Source: [Streptosporangium] indianense (lineage in GTDB: Bacteria; Actinomycetota; Actinomycetes; Streptomycetales; Streptomycetaceae). From it: a stretch of DNA of 37,188 bases. The DNA is taken from NCBI RefSeq assembly GCF_021474405.1, contig NZ_JAKEIO010000071.1:1-37188 (forward strand), written 5' to 3'. Of this stretch, positions 33,919 to 37,188 are shown piece after piece. Position numbers and translations under genes: made by a program. Position 1 is the stretch's first letter. Each line of letters begins with the position of its first letter. The notes beneath the pieces were generated by a model. The model made no database searches, had not been told where the DNA came from, and saw only the letters and a program-made list of their open reading frames with translations.

Positions 33919-35394
33919 CGGTGCCTCCCGTCTCGGCCTCCTCGGGCGGTCGCCGCCCGGGCCGGGCCCGGGCTCGCCCGGTGGTCGCGCGGACGGCAGC
34001 CGGATCACCACGTCCAGGCCGCCGGTCGCCGCCTCGCGCAGGGCCGCCTCGCCGCCGCTGGCGTGGGCCAGGCGCTGCACCAGGGCGAGACCGAGTCCCG
34101 TACCGCCCTTGGGGGCTCCCGGGGCGCGCCAGAAACGGTCGAAGGCGCGCATCCGCTGCTCCTCCGTCATGCCCGGGCCCTCATCGGTGACGTGCAGGTC
34201 GACCCAGCCCGGACGGCCGTCGCGCAACGCCCGCCGGGGCGGGGCCTGGAGCCGCGGCTCGATCGTGACGGTGCTGCGCGCCGGGGACGCCCGCAGGGCG
34301 TTGGACAGCAGGTTGTCCAGGATCTGCTCGACGGCCCCCGGCACCGCCAGCACCGGGACCGCGCTCCCCGCGAAGAGCACGAGGGAGACACCTTCTCGTG
34401 CGAACAGGGGCTGCCACGTCCGGTGCCGCTCCGCGCAGACCGCCCCCAGGTCGACACCGGCGGGGATCGCCGCGTGTTCCTCCAGCCGGGCCATGGCCAG
34501 CAGGTGCTCGACCATCCGGGCCAGCCGGTCCGTCTCCGTGACGGCGGCCGTGAGGCTGCCGCGGGCCCGGGCGGCGATCTCCGGCTCCAGGTTCTCCAGA
34601 CGCAGCCGCAACGCCGCCAGGGGCGTCTTCAGCTGGTGCGAGGCCTCGCCCGCGAACGCCCGCTGGGACGCCAGCAGATGGGCGAGCCGGGCGGCGGTGT
34701 GGTTGAACGCGGCGGCCAGGCTGCGTACCTCCGGCGGGCCCTTCGTGATCGTCACCGGGGTGAACCGGCCGCCGCCCTCGGCCAACTCGTGTGTCGCGTC
34801 CTCCAGTTCCCGGATGGGGCGGCCGGCCCAGCGGGCGAAGGCGAAGCCGACCACGGCCACCGCCGTCAGCACGGCCAGTCCGCCCAGGGCGAGCAGCAGC
34901 CACACGTGGTGGACGCGCTCGTGCACCGTCCGCGTCGGCACCGTCAGCCACACGGCACCCACCGGCCGTGCCTCCTGCCCGACCGGCGCGGCCACCGACA
35001 GGTACTCCACACCGCCGATCCTCGACGTGCGTACGTCCACGGTCGAGGCGCCCCGCAGCGCCGCCGCGATGCCCGGCCGGGCGGCCAGCGAGCCGGACAT
35101 CTCGGGGTCCAGCGGGTGCGAGGTGGCGAGCGGCGTGCCCGAGGCGTCGACGATCACCACCTTCCCGCCGATGCGCTCCGCACAGTGCGCCACCCGTGCG
35201 GGCAGGTCCTGCGCGGCCCGCCCCGCCGCGAGGGACAGCGCGGCGTACGCTGAGACCGACTCGGCCTCGTCCTTCGCCGCGTTGACGACCCGCTCCCGCT
35301 CACCGCGCGAGTAGACGAAACCCAGCGGGATCTCCAGGCAGAGCAGCACCAGTGCCGCGAGGCTGAGGTAGCTGAGCAGCAGCCGGCGGGTCAC
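33904..35394 (-). CDS. Sensor histidine kinase, two-component system
   Basis: A 496-residue membrane kinase. TM1 at about residues 8-27, an extracellular sensor domain of about 130 residues (30-160; includes HCAERIGGKVVIVDASG and HPLDPEMSGSLAARPGI), TM2 at about 164-188, a HAMP linker (ARWAGRPIRELEDATHEL), the dimerisation H-box AFAGEASHQLKTPLAALRLRLE (phospho-acceptor His253), and the ATPase domain with N box EQILDNLLSNALRASP, G1 VTDEGPGM and G2 GGTGLGLALVQRLA. The C-terminal 30 residues are Pro/Gly/Arg-rich. The GTG at 35394 overlaps the response-regulator stop (GTGA, 35391-35394). Signal unknown. Confidence 0.94.
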   Translation of the reverse strand: MTRRLLLSYLSLAALVLLCLEIPLGFVYSRGERERVVNAAKDEAESVSAYAALSLAAGRAAQDLPARVAHCAERIGGKVVIVDASGTPLATSHPLDPEMSGSLAARPGIAAALRGASTVDVRTSRIGGVEYLSVAAPVGQEARPVGAVWLTVPTRTVHERVHHVWLLLALGGLAVLTAVAVVGFAFARWAGRPIRELEDATHELAEGGGRFTPVTITKGPPEVRSLAAAFNHTAARLAHLLASQRAFAGEASHQLKTPLAALRLRLENLEPEIAARARGSLTAAVTETDRLARMVEHLLAMARLEEHAAIPAGVDLGAVCAERHRTWQPLFAREGVSLVLFAGSAVPVLAVPGAVEQILDNLLSNALRASPARSTVTIEPRLQAPPRRALRDGRPGWVDLHVTDEGPGMTEEQRMRAFDRFWRAPGAPKGGTGLGLALVQRLAHASGGEAALREAATGGLDVVIRLPSARPPGEPGPGPGGDRPRRPRREAPALPA

Positions 35395-36227
35395 GGACAG
35401 GCCACCTGCGCGGCGGGCTCCGTGTGCACCGACAGCCGGAAGCCGACGCCCCGCAGCGTCCTGATCCACGCCGGGTGCCCCAACTTGCGGCGGAGCGCGG
35501 CCACATGGACGTCCAGGGTCTTGGTCGGGCCGTCGTAGTGCGGGTCCCAGACGCGGTCGAGGATCTGCTGCCGCGAGTAGACCGCGCCGGGATCCTCACT
35601 GAGCAGCGCCAGCAGGTCGAACTCCTTGGGCGTGAGCGGGACGGGGGCGTCGCCGACCCAGACCTGACGGGTGCGGCGGTCCACGACGAGCGGGCCCGGG
35701 TCGTGCGGCGGGTCGGGGGCGGGGTCGTACGAGGTGGTCGCCGGGGGTTCGTAGGACAGCGTCGGGGCCGGTTCACGGACGGGGGCGGGAGCCGGTTCGT
35801 ACGGCGGTGGCTCGGGAACGGCCCGAGCGCCCGGCGCCTCCGGGAAGGTGTGCCGGGCCTGGGGAGTACTGCGGTGCGTGCGGCGGGTCACCGCGCGCAC
35901 CCGGGCGACCAGTTCCCGCACGCTGAATGGTTTCGCCAGGTAGTCGTCGGCGCCCAGCTCCAGCCCCAGCACACGGTCGGCCTCCTCGCCGCGCGCGCTG
36001 AGGATGACGATGGGTACGTCCGAGACCTGCCGGATGCCGCGGCAGACGTCGATGCCGTCCATGTCCGGCAACCCGAGGTCGAGCAGGACGACGTCGTTGT
36101 ACGGGCCTCTCAGGCCGTCCGTCCCGGTGGCGACGTGGTCGACCGTCAGCCCGAAGTGACCGAGTCCTTCGGTGAGCGGCTCGGCGATCGTCTCGTCGTC
36201 TTCGATGAGCAGCACTCGTAGGCCCAT
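35391..36227 (-). CDS. OmpR-type response regulator with Pro-rich linker
   Basis: A 278-residue regulator, partner of the overlapping kinase. Receiver domain residues 1-115: acidic pair Asp10/Asp11 (LIEDDE), phospho-acceptor Asp50 (VVLLDLGLPDMDG), Ser78 (ILSARG), Lys99 (AKPFS). The winged helix (about 180-270) reads LTPKEFDLLALLSEDPGAVYSRQQILDRVW, TKTLDVHVAALRRKLG, IRTLRGVGFRL. Between them is a linker of about 60 residues, rich in Pro with repeated (Y/R)EPAP and SYEP/SYDP units, far longer than the usual 10-20. ATG 36227 follows GGAGAGACAGGA. Tandem 11-bp repeats lie directly upstream and may be an autoregulatory site. Also divergent from the carbonic anhydrase gene, a possible target. Confidence 0.93.
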   Translation of the reverse strand: MGLRVLLIEDDETIAEPLTEGLGHFGLTVDHVATGTDGLRGPYNDVVLLDLGLPDMDGIDVCRGIRQVSDVPIVILSARGEEADRVLGLELGADDYLAKPFSVRELVARVRAVTRRTHRSTPQARHTFPEAPGARAVPEPPPYEPAPAPVREPAPTLSYEPPATTSYDPAPDPPHDPGPLVVDRRTRQVWVGDAPVPLTPKEFDLLALLSEDPGAVYSRQQILDRVWDPHYDGPTKTLDVHVAALRRKLGHPAWIRTLRGVGFRLSVHTEPAAQVACP

Positions 36228-36243
36228 GGGTCCTGTCTCTCCG

Positions 36244-36265
36244 TGAAACCGGCATGAAATCCGGG
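36244..36265. promoter_or_regulatory. Tandem 11-bp direct repeat, candidate response-regulator site
   Basis: TGAAACCGGCA (36244-36254) is followed directly by TGAAATCCGGG (36255-36265). Contiguous direct repeats of 11 bp are the usual binding pattern of OmpR-family dimers. The pair lies 16 bp before the regulator ATG and in the shared region with the carbonic anhydrase gene; TCAATT also recurs at 36271 and 36344. Confidence 0.55.
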
Positions 36266-36444
36266 CAGCGTCAATTCGCATTCTGCCGCGGAGTCCACAC
36301 GCTACAAGAAGACACCGGATCTGGGAACGAGGGCAAAGAATGTTCAATTGCTGGCCGGGCTCTGGACTTTACTTAACCTTCCTCTGTAGGTCGGCGGTCT
36401 ACGGTGGGGTGCATCGGATGAACCCCCAGCTCAGGAGAGTTACT

Positions 36445-37050
36445 TTGAAGGCTTTACTGGAGCGTGCCCGTGCGTTCAGGACGCGCGTCGATTTCGACAG
36501 CGGCGAATTTCGGAAACTGGCTGAAGGGCAATATCCGGAGGCGCTGTTCATTACCTGCTCGGACTCGCGTGTCATACCCGCGATGATCACGGCCGCGCGC
36601 CCCGGGGAGATATTCGAGCTGCGGAACGCGGGCAATATCGTGCCGCCTTACGGGCGGCCCGGGGCCAGTGGGGAGGCGGCCACCATCGAGTACGCACTGG
36701 AGGTGCTCGGGGTTCAGGACATCGTGGTGTGCGGTCACTCACACTGCGGTGCGATGGGTGCGCTGAAGTCCGGCGACGACCTGTCGGTACTGCCCGGCGT
36801 GGACGCCTGGCTCCGCATCGCCCGCCCCGAACTGACCTCGGTCCTGCGGACCGCGCCGGACGACCCGTCGCTGCCGGAGGTCTCCCAGGGCAACGTCGTC
36901 AACCAACTCGCGGCCCTGCGGAGTTACCCCGTGGTGCGGCAACGCCTCGACTCGGGCCGGCTCCGGCTGCACGGCTGGTACTACGAGGTCGACACCGGGT
37001 TCGTCTACGAACTCGGAGACGACGGCGACTTCCGGGTGCACGCCGCGTGA
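36445..37050 (+). CDS. Beta-carbonic anhydrase
   Basis: A 201-residue zinc enzyme interconverting carbon dioxide and bicarbonate. Zinc ligands Cys38 (ITCSDSRVIP), His98 and Cys101 (VVCGHSHCGAMGA); the Asp40-Arg42 dyad is intact. ELRNAGNIVPPYG and SGEAATIEYALEVLGV are the other family blocks, and LHGWYYEVDTGFVYEL closes the fold. I choose the TTG at 36445: AGGAGAG (36433-36439) ends exactly 5 nt before it and KALLERARAF looks like the family N-terminus. The alternative ATG at 36418 would add nine residues and put that ribosome site inside the gene. Divergent from the two-component operon, which may regulate it. Confidence 0.9.
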   Translation: MKALLERARAFRTRVDFDSGEFRKLAEGQYPEALFITCSDSRVIPAMITAARPGEIFELRNAGNIVPPYGRPGASGEAATIEYALEVLGVQDIVVCGHSHCGAMGALKSGDDLSVLPGVDAWLRIARPELTSVLRTAPDDPSLPEVSQGNVVNQLAALRSYPVVRQRLDSGRLRLHGWYYEVDTGFVYELGDDGDFRVHAA

Positions 37051-37082
37051 GCGGGGCACACGCCCGGGGGAGGACATTTCCT

Positions 37083-37113
37083 ACCCCGGGGGTTTGCCCC
37101 CCACACCCGGGGT
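37083..37113 (+). terminator. Candidate terminator after carbonic anhydrase
   Basis: Perfect 8-bp arms ACCCCGGG (37083-37090) and CCCGGGGT (37106-37113) with a G/C-rich 15-nt interior (GGTTTGCCCCCCACA), 32 nt after the stop. The remaining bases to the window edge show no recognisable gene. Confidence 0.55.
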
Positions 37114-37188
37114 GGCCCCCGAATTCGCCCTCGGCTCCGAGGTGGGTGACGGACCCGGGGGCGAGCGCGTAGTACCCGCCGTGCAGGC

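Overview
The window is a high-G+C actinobacterial chromosome segment, almost certainly Streptomyces. Third codon positions are nearly all G or C, GTG starts are common, several ATGs sit a few bases behind a -10-like hexamer with no ribosome binding site (likely leaderless), and the recO-uppS-zur-znuBCA-glyS neighbourhood resembles what I recall for streptomycetes. It reads as ordinary chromosomal core carrying transporter and regulator pairs. I see no prophage, conjugative element, CRISPR array, rRNA or tRNA, and no biosynthetic or defence cluster.

Left part (1-11,400): the end of a glycosidase-like gene, a secreted TAP-type peptidase, two overlapping small genes, recO and uppS, then a DHA2-type MFS exporter bordered by an octamer tandem repeat and a dispersed-type intergenic repeat. 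Next comes the leftward zinc uptake unit znuA-znuC-znuB-zur, with a candidate Zur operator inside a probably leaderless znuA promoter, diverging from glyS.

Middle (11,400-21,440): an endonuclease/exonuclease/phosphatase protein, a LysE-type exporter, an aldo/keto reductase followed by its probable TetR regulator with a palindromic operator in front, a small CxxC protein, an MFS exporter divergent from an XRE/MmyB-type regulator, a second MFS exporter followed by a SUKH-domain gene, and dusB. The exporter-regulator pairs look like local substrate-responsive switches.

Right part (21,440-37,188): an LtaS-like membrane sulfatase-fold enzyme. A carbohydrate module follows (GH63-like hydrolase overlapping a glycogen-debranching-like enzyme) with a divergent ROK repressor, then pyruvate phosphate dikinase behind a regulatory region rich in palindromes. 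After that come a Nudix hydrolase, a Tat-exported PhoX/DUF839 protein whose downstream Excalibur calcium-binding domain lies in another frame, a 197-bp fold-back (MITE-like) element, an OmpR-type two-component system with an unusual Pro-rich linker, and a divergent beta-carbonic anhydrase.

The most unusual items are the PhoX/Excalibur frame break (with the terminator abutting the Excalibur stop), the fold-back element, the twin palindromes flanking a terminator upstream of ppdK, and the kinase stop codon held in the loop of a 12-bp hairpin. No clearly new multi-gene system was found.
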